NCBI RefSeq assembly: GCF_000142805.1
Contig: NC_013083.1
Span: 124,001-188,000, forward strand
Reading direction: 5' to 3'
Source: Lachancea thermotolerans CBS 6340
Taxonomy: Eukaryota; Ascomycota; Saccharomycetes; Saccharomycetales; Saccharomycetaceae
Length of the DNA: 64,000 nt
A program made the translations under genes and the position numbers. The notes beneath the pieces are model-generated. The model was given only the letters and a program-made list of their open reading frames with translations. It made no database searches and was not told the DNA's origin. Positions 1 to 10,044 of this stretch are shown piece by piece; position 1 is the first letter of the stretch; every line of letters begins with the position of its first letter.

Positions 1-52
1 AGCTGAAAAGGCAGAAGATTGAGACAAGATAAAGTGTCCGCAAGTTGCATAG

Positions 53-1174
53 ATGTCTTTCACACCTCCTTCGGACCCAAAAAAGCCGAAGAGCATTAAA
101 GTTTCACAACTTTGTGAACTTTGTCATTCCAGAAAAGCCTTGATTAAAAGGCCTAAGAATCTGCAAAAAATATGCAAGCTTTGTTTCTTTCATGTCTTTG
201 AAACCGAGATCCACAACACGATCATCTCCAATAATCTGTTTGAGTATGGAGAAAAGGTAGCGGTTGGTGCTTCAGGTGGTAAGGATTCAACTGTCCTGGC
301 TTACGTCCTCAAACTTCTCAACGAAAGATACAATTACGGAATTCAGATTGTACTGCTCAGTATAGATGAGGGTATCGTCGGCTACCGTGATGATTCCTTG
401 GCAACTGTGAAACGTAACAAGGAACAATACGGCTTGCCCCTTGAGATTGTGTCGTACCGAGAACTTTATGACTGGACAATGGACGAGATTGTGGCATGCG
501 CAGGGGTGCGAAACAGCTGCACTTATTGCGGTGTTTTTCGGCGGCAAGCCCTCGATCGTGGTGCTGCTAAGCTGGGTATTCGCCACGTTGTTACAGGACA
601 CAACGCAGATGACATGGCAGAAACAGTTCTGATGAACATTCTTCGCGGGGATGTAGCGCGTCTTGAAAAATCTACGGCAATCATGACCCAAAGCAGTGGT
701 TCGCCTATTAAAAGGTCAAAGCCATTTAAGTACTCTTACCAAAAGGAAATTGTCCTCTATGCGCACTACAAAAAGCTCGACTATTTTTCAACAGAGTGCA
801 CGTACGCCCCAGAGGCATTCCGTGGTACTGCAAGGGAGCTCATGAAGAATCTGGAGGCAGTGAGGCCTAGTTGTATTATTGATATCATCTACAGTGGGGA
901 GAGTCTGCGGCTTAAGCCCAAGAGAACGAAAAGAGCGCCCCCAGCTGGACATGTGGAAGTTTGCAGCGACGGTTCTGTTTCTTTGAATGGAGGGGACTTT
1001 GTCGATGGTAACAGATGCGAAAGATGCGGCTATTTGTCCAGCAACCGTATATGCAAGGCTTGCATGCTTCTCGAGGGCTTGCAACAAAATCGGGCTAAAT
1101 TGTCCATCGATCGTGATGTTTCCACACACGGCGCGGCCAGGCTTACTCGAACTTTGGAGCAATTAACTTTTTGA
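53..1174 (+). CDS. NCS6: Cytoplasmic tRNA 2-thiolation protein Ncs6 (Ctu1)
   Basis: This 373-residue protein is the catalytic adenylating subunit of the Ncs6-Ncs2 complex, which adds the 2-thio group to wobble U34 of tRNA-Lys, -Glu and -Gln in the cytosol, taking sulfur from Urm1. Seen in the sequence: an N-terminal Zn-binding CxxC pair (C21/C24 and C41/C44), a PP-loop ATPase motif SGGKDS at residues 74-79, the family motif CTYCGVFRR near residue 160, and a C-terminal CxxC pair around [16 protein letters not shown]. Length equals that of the family. The start is the first ATG and is followed directly by the conserved N-terminus. In S. cerevisiae NCS6 (YGL211W) heads the same series of genes, all on one strand. 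Confidence 0.96.
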   Translation: MSFTPPSDPKKPKSIKVSQLCELCHSRKALIKRPKNLQKICKLCFFHVFETEIHNTIISNNLFEYGEKVAVGASGGKDSTVLAYVLKLLNERYNYGIQIVLLSIDEGIVGYRDDSLATVKRNKEQYGLPLEIVSYRELYDWTMDEIVACAGVRNSCTYCGVFRRQALDRGAAKLGIRHVVTGHNADDMAETVLMNILRGDVARLEKSTAIMTQSSGSPIKRSKPFKYSYQKEIVLYAHYKKLDYFSTECTYAPEAFRGTARELMKNLEAVRPSCIIDIIYSGESLRLKPKRTKRAPPAGHVEVCSDGSVSLNGGDFVDGNRCERCGYLSSNRICKACMLLEGLQQNRAKLSIDRDVSTHGAARLTRTLEQLTF

Positions 1175-1971
1175 ACTTAAGCTATCATTCACCACGCATG
1201 AAACGAGGGTAAACATTCTATACACAAAGCGAGGGTATGTCTGTAATTGCCGGCCCTCGACAAAGCATCAATGCCCTTTTTTAGGTCCCCGCCCTCACTA
1301 GGGAAAAAAGTTTGTTCAATACCTAAAACTTTCGAGTTTTCCAAGCTACGCCTTCGCTCGGGACGTTAGGCTGTAAATATTTCGGCATATATTTATATCT
1401 CAGCTCTTAGCTTTTGTGTTCCGTCAACCTTTGACAGAATGTGGCTTTGAAGCGCTTCTTAAAACTTTTGGTGGTAATTTAGTTTAATTGATACACTATT
1501 CTGTTAGTCTAGGAAGTTTTCAGGGACGTGTGTGTTGTATTCCCCATGTTCCCTCTTCTATGTTTCGCCAGTTGGACCCTCAACACTGCTTATTTTTGAG
1601 CAGCTTGAAAACAGGCAGACTGAAGACTAAATGAATGGCTTTGGAAACCAGTTTCCAAATAGGTGTTTATGTTCCAATCCTGCTCAATACTAGGATTGCC
1701 ACGAATTCCTAATATAAATATGGGTAAAACCCTTGCTGATCATTGTTGACATAGAGGAGGTAACATCGAGATACGCGCCACGTGATCAATAAAGCTTGAA
1801 TGTTATTAGCATGCCAAATAAAGACAAGATGCATAACCCCGCGCAGGCAACTTAGGCATAAGCAAACATCACATAATAGCCTAGTTAGCGTCACACGCGC
1901 TTTTGGTTTTATACTTCAGTAAAACCAAATCGGTGAGCGTTATAATTTGATTAGAGATCGGGAACAGTGCG
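1175..1971. other. Intergenic region NCS6-ZRG8 with small hairpins
   Basis: No gene was found in these 797 bases. They hold two inverted repeats. One at 1640-1659 has perfect 9-bp arms (TTTGGAAAC / GTTTCCAAA) around a 2-bp spacer. The other at 1675-1698 has 7-bp arms (CAATCCT / AGGATTG). A CACGTG E-box lies near 1779, about 190 bp before the ZRG8 ATG. Neither box H/ACA nor C/D snoRNA features could be assigned by eye. Confidence 0.5.
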
Positions 1972-4509
1972 ATGAGGTCATTCATAAAGTCCCATAAAAA
2001 ATCGAATTCTCTAGACAGCAGTCCTTCAAGATCTCAGTCTGATAAGGAGTCGGGACGTTCGAGCTATGAGTATGCTGTACAACCACAAGCTCCACTTTCC
2101 AAGAGGCCAGTGCTCGATAAGGGTCCACCTCAGTCTCTGAGTTTTGAATCGTTCCACAAACTCACCAACAAAAACAAGATCTTCTCGACCAAGATTTTCA
2201 AAAAGCCCGGAAGCCACACTTCAAAGACGGGCGAACCTTGTACAACACCAGTTTCACCACATGTGCCGACGTTCAGAAATCTTTCTTCCCCAGAAACTCC
2301 TCAAAGCTCACACTTCAGTCGCCATTTCCAAGAGGAGTCTAAAGAATTTACAACGATAAAGGGTACTCGGACGCACGAATGGGGTGCATCAAAAGACAAA
2401 TCCTCATCTGTCATTGTCCTGAATAGGAGCTCTACTTCCTCAGATGCTTCTTCGGAAATGACGGAGTCTGGATTTGGGAGCCAAGTCAAGCTCCAAAGAG
2501 GATCGGTGAGTTCGGCTACTTCGAGTTGTATCGACGAGAACCAACGAGGGAGCTTTGACCTTCAGGCGGGGACTACTACTCCACTGGTGAAGTTAGACGA
2601 TCTCAGTGAAGTGCAAGAAAAACATCCATATTTTAGCCTGAGATCGCACGGCAACAAAGCAAAGAACCGACAAGTAAGGATACATTCACATGAAGATTTT
2701 CTGAGTCTAGAAAAGAAGTCCAATGTGAATTTGGACTTTTTGCCTGGGGGTCTGGGAAGTTCAAACAGATTGCGGAACCTGACCAGGCTGAACAGTACAG
2801 ATGACTCTCTCCACTGCGTTGCCGAAAAACCCTCTAAGGCATATGATCAAGCCCAAAAAGAAAGTACGCCTAATCTTAACCTGCTGGGATTAGGCATAGA
2901 TGCAAAAAACTTGGTCCAGGGCGAGGAGTCTTCTTTGAGTAGCTCCGATGAACGGGAACAAAGCGTAATAACGAATGATAGGTCGTTTGAAGAAGGTGAT
3001 GAAAACAGGGCCTCCAGCATTGCGTTGAGTATCACAAAAATATCGGTTAGCGAACATCCTGAAAGTAGTTCTGAGAGAGGAAGCGAACCTGATGAGGATT
3101 ATTCAGACGGCTCTTCTAAATTCTCTTTCGAGATTGGAGGTGTTAATGGAAGAACCTCCTCGGTCAAGTACTATTCGAAACCAAATCCTCAGCCACACGT
3201 CTACATTGACGATGTTTATGAAGACGATGACTTTAATGAAGATATGAATTGCTTTGACGAGGAAGAAGATCAAGAACTTGAAATGAGAGTTGGAGTTAAC
3301 AATGACAATGCTTCTGGCGTACGTGGCACTTCGAAACTGCAAGAAAAAGTTGGTTATGGTGCTATAACTGATGCATTTTCTTCTGATGAGGAAATTGAGC
3401 AGCAAAACAGTAGTAAGGTTAAAGGCTATAATGACTTGTTTGATATTTCTGATGATGAGTCGGAGTCAAATACCTCGTTCCATGGAGGACAAGAAGCAAG
3501 TGATGGTAACTCTTGCTTTTCAAATGATGAGGCTCTCTCCGTGAAAGGAAACATCACTACCGAATTTCAAAGTAGCAATTTAAAAAGCTATGGTGATATA
3601 TTTGACCTCAGCGATGAGGAGCTTTCTAAATTTCCTAAGGCAGATTTGTCCAACACAAATGAAGACATGGCAGCTCATCCCGATGTTAATGTAGATTTTG
3701 AAGGAGCTGAAGCCCCGAAACAACCCTTTGGTCACAAGCCAAGTACGACAGAAAAGATAATTCAAAGCTGTATTAAACCTGTTCACAGCCCGAAGTTGTC
3801 AAAGCCATCTTCGCCACGCGGCACATTGAGGCTACCATTTCCGGCTGATCCAAGAAGCCCGACACTCGACAGCGCTACTCTGTTCTTGCCTCCGCCTGCG
3901 AGGTCACAAGTAGTGAAGTATCATGACCTTAGCTCAAATCTCGATTATGAGGTTCCTGGTGCGATGAGCAACTTGTTCTTCATTGATGAATCAGAAGAAG
4001 ATCAATACAACAAAAAGCATCAACCCGACGAGCATTACCTCGATGAAATTAATAATTTGCCAGAAGACTTTGCATTCTCCGATGATGATGAGTACTATCT
4101 ATCAGCTTCGAGGTCGCCTGGGTCCAATGTGAGAAACAGTTCCTTCAAAAAGTCTCACAGCTTTTCAGAGAAGCCAATTGGAGCTGTAAAAGAGAAAACT
4201 CCCAGTAATTACAAGTTAGAGCTAAAAGACAGGGTAGTAACCTTTTTCCATGGGCCCTTCGATAGCACACTTACAAGCACATCGCCGCGCAGTCCTGCTG
4301 CCGAAGAAGACGACGATACGCCGCTTTCGATTGAGGAGCGTCAAATCCAAGGTGTTACAGGCCTGGACCCACTTCCAGTTACGCCATCTAATTCTTTTAG
4401 TAGGCCAAACGCATACTTGGGCCAAAGTAACGGGTTGAGCCCTATCCAAGAGACAAACTCTTCAGTTGACAATTCACCGAGAGTTAAAAGTCGCCTTAAT
4501 AATAATTAG
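1972..4509 (+). CDS. ZRG8: Zrg8-like protein, disordered cytoplasmic/bud-tip protein
   Basis: 845 residues, shorter than S. cerevisiae Zrg8 (about 1,076). The call rests on the N-terminus MRSFIKSHKKS, the block FESFHKLTNK, the pattern TRTHEWGASK, the block SSVKYYSKPNPQPHVYIDD, and ARSQVVKYHDLSS plus MSNLFFIDESEEDQYN near the C-terminus, all typical of the family. It also rests on gene order, since ZRG8, FIR1 and YPT31 are neighbours with the same relative orientations in S. cerevisiae. Most of the protein is Ser/Asp/Glu-rich and probably disordered; it contains repeated short blocks of the form 'YxDLFDISDDE' (about residues 480-550). Zrg8 is a zinc-regulated protein linked to the Cbk1/Ssd1 polarity network; that role is known from the family, not seen here. 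Confidence 0.9.
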   Translation: MRSFIKSHKKSNSLDSSPSRSQSDKESGRSSYEYAVQPQAPLSKRPVLDKGPPQSLSFESFHKLTNKNKIFSTKIFKKPGSHTSKTGEPCTTPVSPHVPTFRNLSSPETPQSSHFSRHFQEESKEFTTIKGTRTHEWGASKDKSSSVIVLNRSSTSSDASSEMTESGFGSQVKLQRGSVSSATSSCIDENQRGSFDLQAGTTTPLVKLDDLSEVQEKHPYFSLRSHGNKAKNRQVRIHSHEDFLSLEKKSNVNLDFLPGGLGSSNRLRNLTRLNSTDDSLHCVAEKPSKAYDQAQKESTPNLNLLGLGIDAKNLVQGEESSLSSSDEREQSVITNDRSFEEGDENRASSIALSITKISVSEHPESSSERGSEPDEDYSDGSSKFSFEIGGVNGRTSSVKYYSKPNPQPHVYIDDVYEDDDFNEDMNCFDEEEDQELEMRVGVNNDNASGVRGTSKLQEKVGYGAITDAFSSDEEIEQQNSSKVKGYNDLFDISDDESESNTSFHGGQEASDGNSCFSNDEALSVKGNITTEFQSSNLKSYGDIFDLSDEELSKFPKADLSNTNEDMAAHPDVNVDFEGAEAPKQPFGHKPSTTEKIIQSCIKPVHSPKLSKPSSPRGTLRLPFPADPRSPTLDSATLFLPPPARSQVVKYHDLSSNLDYEVPGAMSNLFFIDESEEDQYNKKHQPDEHYLDEINNLPEDFAFSDDDEYYLSASRSPGSNVRNSSFKKSHSFSEKPIGAVKEKTPSNYKLELKDRVVTFFHGPFDSTLTSTSPRSPAAEEDDDTPLSIEERQIQGVTGLDPLPVTPSNSFSRPNAYLGQSNGLSPIQETNSSVDNSPRVKSRLNNN

Positions 4510-4740
4510 AAGTACTGCATGACATTAAAAAGTACTTATGGTGAGGAGTCTTCGGGTAGTGTAATTTTTTATTAATTGCAGAAATGCAGGTGCTTTTTAG
4601 GTTTATTTAATACAATGCATGGGAATGACTATCGAAAACCCTATATATACCTTTGGGAGTTGAGTCTATCTCAGCAAACTAAACGGAATTATTATGTTTG
4701 CCCGGTATGTTCTTTCATTTTAAAGTGCCTTCGGTGAAAG

Positions 4741-7494
4741 CTAACAATTTTCTCGAAGCCTGCGATCAGGAGAGTTGCTGCGCTCTTTACTAGCCCTTCT
4801 TAATTTCTCGAGGTTTGAAATGTATTTTTGTGGTCTTGAGGGCATGTTATTGTTCAAGCTAGTGTGAGCAAGTCCTTTAGGGCTGCGGTTCTCCTTTATA
4901 GGCTTTTCGTGCGACTTCAAGTACGAAGGCGGGGGCACTGGTCGTGATAATGGTTCGGACACTTGATTTGTATGTGATGGGTCTTCAACGAGGTTCATTA
5001 TAACGCTCTTTGCTCTATCTGCGGTCATGTCACAAAGCGCAAGTACTTGATCGTAATGTTGTAAGGCATCCTCGTGGTAAGATCTTGGCCTTCGCTTTGG
5101 TGCGCAATCATTGTTTCCAGGTTCATCAAGTAAGATTATGTCCACCAAACGACCGCCGATTTCTTCTTTGGTTACTCTATAGCCCGAATAAGAGGGCTGT
5201 ATTTCACCTGCAACAAGAGCGGGGTTATTTCCCCTCTTTGCACGGCGACCACTCACAAAGTTGTTTCCGCTCTTTTTGTTGATATAGCTAAACACCTCCA
5301 TCGACTGTTTCCAATCATTATGAGAATACGTTGTTGCGCTTGACGGTTGTGATGGCATTGTATCCGCTGAGCATTCAGACGACTGGCTTCTATCATTGGA
5401 AAGCTGGCGTGATGGAGAAAGCCTGTTGTCATGGGTTAACCTGCACTCAATAAGACTTGGATCATTGGCCGTTTGCGGCGAGTCCAAAGGTGTTTTGAAA
5501 GAGTTGTATGTCGACAACGGTGTAATATTATCCCCTGGTTTCGCATTAGCACCAATTAAACTAATACTGCTATCACTTTTGCTTGATGACAAGTTTTTGA
5601 CAGAGCTCGTACCAGTTGAATGGATAAAATCTGAAGAATCAGCGTCCGATATGACATCGCTGAAAAAGTCCATCGCTAAAGAGGAGCTTGAATTGTGATA
5701 TGACAACCCGGATTTATGTGATAGCTCATCGGTATCCTGAGCGGGTTGGCTATTTTTATGCGCCGTTTCTAGTAACTCCGCTGGCCTTGCAATAATCCCG
5801 GATTCAGCACTATCCTTCTGCTCATGTTCACTGAGTGTAAAACTAAATGATTCTTCTTCTTCTTCTTCTTCTTCTTCTGAAACAGGGCCTTTATCAAGCT
5901 CACAATTCCTATTTGCTTGTAGTGTGCTACTCTTTGTCGGCGTAGACTTAGCATTAGCTTCGACATCAGCTCCAGGGAGGCCTTCCTTGAATGTAACCGA
6001 TTTAATTGATGACCTTTTGGGCGACCGTTCGGGCGCTTCCAGGTTGCTCGATAAAATACCGGACGAAGTCAATTTCGCATTGAACATTTCTTGCGAGTTG
6101 TGAAAACTGCGGCTTCTCGCGTGAGAGTGTCGCGTCCGGAAATCATCTGTTGATGCCCTGTTTTGTAGCATTTTTCTGCGCCTTTCAAAGGAATTGTCAA
6201 GTTCTCCTTCATTTACTTGCAAATTCTCGTCAATTGGTTGCGTTTCAGTAGTCTTGTCTTCCTGTTGAATGGCTGGGAACTTGAAGAACTCATTTATTTC
6301 ATCCTTTCCTTCATGTTCGACAGTAACGGGATGTGTGTTGTCTTCGCAATCGACTCTAGCGAAGAATTCAGCCAGCGAATTCCTGTTAGATGATGAAACC
6401 GGTTCGTTGAAATCAGGTAATGTGATTGTTTTAGAGGGGCTGGAAAGAATTTTGAGAGCGTAACTTTTCGTTATCTCGACGGGCTTTTCTTCTTGAGTTG
6501 GCTTTGTTTTGAGCTGAGAAGGCGGTAATTTAAGTTTAACAGGCTTTTCCTCTTGGAAAGGTTCAACTTTGGGTTGAGAACGCGGTAGCTTAGGTAGCTG
6601 GGGCTGTTCCAGCGATAAGAAAGCCTTCTTTGATGGGGACTTGTTCAATAAGTTGCGAACTTGATTCTTGAGGTTCACATTAGCATCCTCATCGATGCCC
6701 AATATCTTGTCAATATCCTGGCCGACTTCAAAAGAGTAGTCATGGGATGCCGATGGAATAGATATGTCGCTTCCCTCGCTTTCAGACCTGTCCGCCGAAG
6801 AGTTGGGGTCGAAAGGGTCTCTTTCTTCCTGGACGTCGCTGTCTTCGAAAAAAAGACTATAGCCTTCTCCGTCATAGATCATACTCTCGCGCCGCTTTGT
6901 CTTCTTGTCTGGCGAAAGGTAAGGCGGTAGCGTAACCTCCAATGGCACGGGGACCTTGTATTTGTTGAGGGGAGAGTCCGATCTGAGGTACAATTCGCTT
7001 GGTTTGAGGCGTGATGAAGTGCAACTCAAAGACCGAGAATGCGTATTTTCAGCGGCAGGGCTTTGGTAGCTTTGGATGGTGCCGGCAATTATTGACTGCA
7101 GGGACTGGGCGCGGCCGTGCCCCTTCTGTCCTTTCACCGACATCTTTTGTAGCTGTTGTGCATTGCGTTCATTGTGGAAACGCCAAATCTCTTCCGGAAC
7201 GTCAACCATTATCTTGTTGTGAAGATCAACAAAGTGAGTTGTCATATCCTCCTCCGATCCCTTCGGGAAAACGACCTTAGTGGGAGACACCCGCACGGGC
7301 TCTTCATCTTCATCCAGTAAAGATTGAGAGTCATCTTCTAAGGGTAGTGAGAATCTCACTTGAGATGTGCTATGCTTATGGTTGTAAGGTGACGATCTGC
7401 GTTTTTCGCTGCTCTTAAGACATGACGGCAGTTCTTGTTTGTCATGCTCAACACCCTGCTGCTTAGTAGGCGTGCTAGGGCCTGGGTCGAGCAT
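4741..7494 (-). CDS. FIR1: Fir1-like protein (3' mRNA processing / septation checkpoint factor)
   Basis: 917 residues, convergent with the ZRG8 homologue and divergent from the Rab gene, exactly the S. cerevisiae arrangement of FIR1, so the call is mainly from synteny. The protein is largely low-complexity and disordered. More ordered-looking blocks are near residues 75-115 (HFVDLHNKIMVDVPEEIWRF) and 770-850 (YRVTKEEIGGRLVDIILLDE, followed by a helix ending in MTADRAKSVIMNLVEDPS). A run of Glu residues near residue 545 is coded by about nine GAA repeats. Fir1 in S. cerevisiae interacts with Ref2 and is an inhibitor of septation at the bud neck; this is family knowledge. Start is the first ATG (MLDPGPSTPTK). 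Confidence 0.8.
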   Translation of the reverse strand: MLDPGPSTPTKQQGVEHDKQELPSCLKSSEKRRSSPYNHKHSTSQVRFSLPLEDDSQSLLDEDEEPVRVSPTKVVFPKGSEEDMTTHFVDLHNKIMVDVPEEIWRFHNERNAQQLQKMSVKGQKGHGRAQSLQSIIAGTIQSYQSPAAENTHSRSLSCTSSRLKPSELYLRSDSPLNKYKVPVPLEVTLPPYLSPDKKTKRRESMIYDGEGYSLFFEDSDVQEERDPFDPNSSADRSESEGSDISIPSASHDYSFEVGQDIDKILGIDEDANVNLKNQVRNLLNKSPSKKAFLSLEQPQLPKLPRSQPKVEPFQEEKPVKLKLPPSQLKTKPTQEEKPVEITKSYALKILSSPSKTITLPDFNEPVSSSNRNSLAEFFARVDCEDNTHPVTVEHEGKDEINEFFKFPAIQQEDKTTETQPIDENLQVNEGELDNSFERRRKMLQNRASTDDFRTRHSHARSRSFHNSQEMFNAKLTSSGILSSNLEAPERSPKRSSIKSVTFKEGLPGADVEANAKSTPTKSSTLQANRNCELDKGPVSEEEEEEEEESFSFTLSEHEQKDSAESGIIARPAELLETAHKNSQPAQDTDELSHKSGLSYHNSSSSLAMDFFSDVISDADSSDFIHSTGTSSVKNLSSSKSDSSISLIGANAKPGDNITPLSTYNSFKTPLDSPQTANDPSLIECRLTHDNRLSPSRQLSNDRSQSSECSADTMPSQPSSATTYSHNDWKQSMEVFSYINKKSGNNFVSGRRAKRGNNPALVAGEIQPSYSGYRVTKEEIGGRLVDIILLDEPGNNDCAPKRRPRSYHEDALQHYDQVLALCDMTADRAKSVIMNLVEDPSHTNQVSEPLSRPVPPPSYLKSHEKPIKENRSPKGLAHTSLNNNMPSRPQKYISNLEKLRRASKERSNSPDRRLRENC
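5850..5878 (-). repeat. GAA trinucleotide microsatellite inside FIR1
   Basis: About nine uninterrupted TTC units on the plus strand, read as GAA on the coding strand, give a poly-Glu run in the Fir1 homologue. The frame is preserved. Such tracts usually vary in length between strains. Confidence 0.9.
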
Positions 7495-8120
7495 TCTTGT
7501 GCACCTAGATCCGGGGACTCAGCAAAAATATGGCAAATTCGAAGTATTCTGGTCACAATTCATGGTTCAATTTCTTGTCGATGAGGACAATTTGCAGAAT
7601 TCCTGTATAGAATGTTTTGTTTATCTTACCGGATTGGGACACAGGTCTTTAATTAGGAACAATAATTTTTGGGAACGAGGCTGTCGCGACAATATTGAAC
7701 GGCACAGCCGTTCAATATTAGCCGGGGATTGGCATGGATTCATGAGCTCATCAATGGGCTTTATCACGAAACGAAAATCACCGAGAAGTTAGTTCCACGA
7801 GGATGCCCAGCATATTTTCTTAATTTTATCGCTACAGCCTCCGATAAATTATCATCTTTCAAAATTTACATTTTGTCAAAATCTGAGCGTCAAACGCCAC
7901 TATTTTATATAGCATCTGGTCTATCGGGGAGCGAGTTTTCGAGCTTTTGCTCGCATCAGTCGCTGATTCTGATTGTCCTGTTAAATCGCCTCGTCCCTTC
8001 GATCGTGTTGTACGCTAAGATCTTTAGACATCAGTTTCAAAATTACAACGTATATCAGATTCCCAAAGGTGCGTGTTTACCGACTTTAAAACTGACAAAG
8101 CAGCAAGAGAGGCCCTTAAT
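7495..8120. other. Divergent promoter region FIR1 / YPT31 with a perfect hairpin
   Basis: 626 bases between two divergent genes. No credible gene is present; open frames here lack conserved content. The clearest structure is the inverted repeat at 7691-7719, listed separately. Confidence 0.5.
7691..7719. repeat. Perfect 13-bp inverted repeat with 3-bp loop
   Basis: The arms AATATTGAACGGC and GCCGTTCAATATT are exact reverse complements separated by ACA. It lies about 200 bp upstream of the FIR1 homologue and 400 bp upstream of the Rab start. It could be a dimeric operator, a transcribed hairpin or a chance palindrome. Confidence 0.85.
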
Positions 8121-8917
8121 ATGAACAACGAGGACTACGGATATGACTATGACTACTTGTTCAAAAGTATGTTTGACTTTGACGACGGCCTGCGGGCACG
8201 GCGTAGAACGTTTTTTAGGGCCAGAACAAAATCGAGGACCCTCAACGCAGAATTTGGCGTTGACCCACGAAACGTAAATGAATACTAACTGGTCAAACCA
8301 TCGTAGTTGTTTTGATTGGAGACTCGGGTGTAGGTAAGTCGAACCTGCTGTCCAGGTTCACGACAAACGAGTTCAACATGGAATCCAAGTCCACAATTGG
8401 CGTCGAGTTTGCTACTAGAACAATCGAGGTTGAGGGAAAGAAAATAAAGGCACAGATCTGGGATACTGCGGGCCAAGAAAGATACCGTGCCATCACATCT
8501 GCATACTACAGAGGTGCTGTGGGCGCCCTGATCGTTTATGATATCAGCAAGTCTAGCAGCTACGAAAACTGCAACCATTGGCTCACAGAGCTACGGGAAA
8601 ACGCAGATGAGAACGTCGCAGTTGGTCTGATCGGGAACAAGTCTGATTTGGCGCATCTGCGCGCCGTGCCAACTGACGAAGCCAAAAACTTTGCCCAAGA
8701 AAACCAGTTGCTGTTCACCGAGACCAGTGCTCTGAACAGCGAGAACGTAGACCAGGCATTCCGTGAGCTCATCACTGCCATATACCAAATGGTGAGCAAG
8801 CATCAGGTTGACCTGAATGAGTACGGCAACAATGCGGGACAGGCTCCCAAGGGCCCTACTATCAGCCTAACGCCAGCGCCTGCTAAGAAGAACAAGAAGT
8901 CAGATAACTGTTGCTAG
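8121..8917 (+). CDS. YPT31: Rab GTPase Ypt31/Ypt32 (Rab11), one intron
   Basis: Exon 1 is 8121-8166 and exon 2 is 8307-8917, giving 218 residues. Exon 1 encodes [15 protein letters not shown], matching the Ypt31 N-terminus. The split codon A|TT joins it to [11 protein letters not shown]. GTPase motifs seen: the P-loop GDSGVGKS, the effector region around [21 protein letters not shown] and ETSA. The protein ends with the Rab dicysteine prenylation signal CC. Ypt31/32 drives exit from the trans-Golgi and recycling from endosomes. The single gene corresponds to the YPT31 (YER031C) / YPT32 (YGL210W) pair of S. cerevisiae. It is convergent with CHZ1, as YPT31 is there. Confidence 0.95.
8167..8306 (+). 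other. Spliceosomal intron of YPT31
   Basis: 140-nt intron with 5' site GTATGT at 8167, branch site TACTAAC at 8283-8289 and acceptor TAG at 8304-8306. Splicing is needed to join the conserved N-terminal block to the P-loop in frame. Confidence 0.93.
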
Positions 8918-8994
8918 TTCAAGCACACTTCCTTTTAATATGTTATAGTGTAAATTTTTTACGTGGTTATCCTAACAACACCATATGTAGAGCG

Positions 8995-9435
8995 CTACTT
9001 CTCGGGTTCCTTGAAATCCGCGTCCTCGGCATCCTCGTCCTCCTCCGCGGTTTCCGACTTTTTGGCCACGTCTTTCTGGGCGAGCTCTTCCTTTGGCTCT
9101 TCAGAGGCTTTCCCGCTTTCTTTGTCCAGAGCTTCAGCAGTCTTTTTGTAATCAATGACCTTCCCTCTAGTGCGGCGACCACCTTGTATGATGTTCGAGC
9201 TGTCGATTTCGGCCAGGTCGTCCTCTTCTTCGTCTTCTTTGTTCAGCATCATATCTAGCTTCTCATCGTCTTCGCTTTCACTCTCGCTGCCGTTGTCGCC
9301 CGTGCCCTTGTTTTCCTTCTTGGCCTTGGAGTCTTCAGCCGCGACCTCTTTGTCGTAGTCGTCGTAGTTTCTCCGTCTCTTGACTCTTTTCTTGTCTGGC
9401 TGATCTTTCAGCTCGTGCTTCTTTGTTTCTGCCAT
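8995..9435 (-). CDS. CHZ1: Histone chaperone Chz1 for H2A.Z-H2B
   Basis: 146 residues, very acidic, close to the 153 of S. cerevisiae Chz1. The CHZ motif is present near residues 75-95: EIDSSNIIQGGRRTRGKVIDY. It is flanked by an acidic segment and a lysine-rich N-terminus. Chz1 binds Htz1-H2B dimers and delivers them to the SWR1 complex in the nucleus. The gene is divergent from SMB1 with only 123 bases between the two ATGs, the same arrangement as YER030W/YER029C, so the pair probably shares a bidirectional promoter. Confidence 0.93.
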   Translation of the reverse strand: MAETKKHELKDQPDKKRVKRRRNYDDYDKEVAAEDSKAKKENKGTGDNGSESESEDDEKLDMMLNKEDEEEDDLAEIDSSNIIQGGRRTRGKVIDYKKTAEALDKESGKASEEPKEELAQKDVAKKSETAEEDEDAEDADFKEPEK

Positions 9436-9558
9436 GGTGAATGCTGATGCCGCTGCGTGTCAGATATGTGGGGTTTCGATGTCTACTACCCACATTTAAG
9501 AATATTTTCTCAATTTCAGATGAACTTAAATTCATATCGCAGTAGAGGCAGGCCAGAG

Positions 9559-10044
9559 ATGAGCGTGAAAGTTGGGCACAAGAGCAAGTTAGCGGACCTG
9601 CTGCGCTACCGCATCCGCGCAGTTACCAATGACGGAAAGGCCTTTGTCGGAGAGCTTCTCGCGTTCGATGCACACATGAACCTGGTACTGGCAGAGTGCG
9701 TTGAGCACAGGATTCCTAGCACACAAGTGCAGAGCCTCAAGGCCAAAGCAAAGGAAGTAGACGCACAGCCCAAAATCGAGACCCGCACACTGGGACTGGT
9801 GGTATTAAGAGGTGACCAAGTGCTGACCACCGTGGTCGAAAGCGGCCCCACAATGAGCAAGAGAGAACGCGCCGTCGCGCATGACAGGAAGCAAGCCCAG
9901 CTGAACAAACACAAGCGCAAGGGCAAGGGCGTCGTGCGGCCCGGCGCCTCGAATAACGCCGTGGCGCCGGCCCCGGGTTTCCAGAGAACCTCTCAGCCGC
10001 AGCCGCGGCCATTCCAGCCGCCTCCGGGCTTCAGGAGGCGATGA
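9559..10044 (+). CDS. SMB1: Spliceosomal Sm protein SmB
   Basis: 161 residues. The Sm fold is seen: Sm1 with LLRYRIRAVTNDGKAFVGELLAFDAHMNLVLAEC and Sm2 with LGLVVLRGDQVLTTVV. It is followed by a basic tail and a C-terminal PFQPPPGFRRR, which closely matches the S. cerevisiae KFQPPPGFKRK ending. SmB is a core subunit of U1, U2, U4 and U5 snRNPs. The frame is open 34 codons further upstream from another ATG (9457), but the conserved N-terminus begins at 9559 (MSVKVGHKSKLADLL), so that start was chosen. Confidence 0.95.
   Translation: MSVKVGHKSKLADLLRYRIRAVTNDGKAFVGELLAFDAHMNLVLAECVEHRIPSTQVQSLKAKAKEVDAQPKIETRTLGLVVLRGDQVLTTVVESGPTMSKRERAVAHDRKQAQLNKHKRKGKGVVRPGASNNAVAPAPGFQRTSQPQPRPFQPPPGFRRR

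Noticed and set aside
4741-7494. Reading the minus-strand gene as ZRG8 and the plus-strand gene as FIR1
   Set aside because: The MRSFIKSHKKS and SSVKYYSKP blocks, and the relative orientation to YPT31, place ZRG8 on the plus strand.
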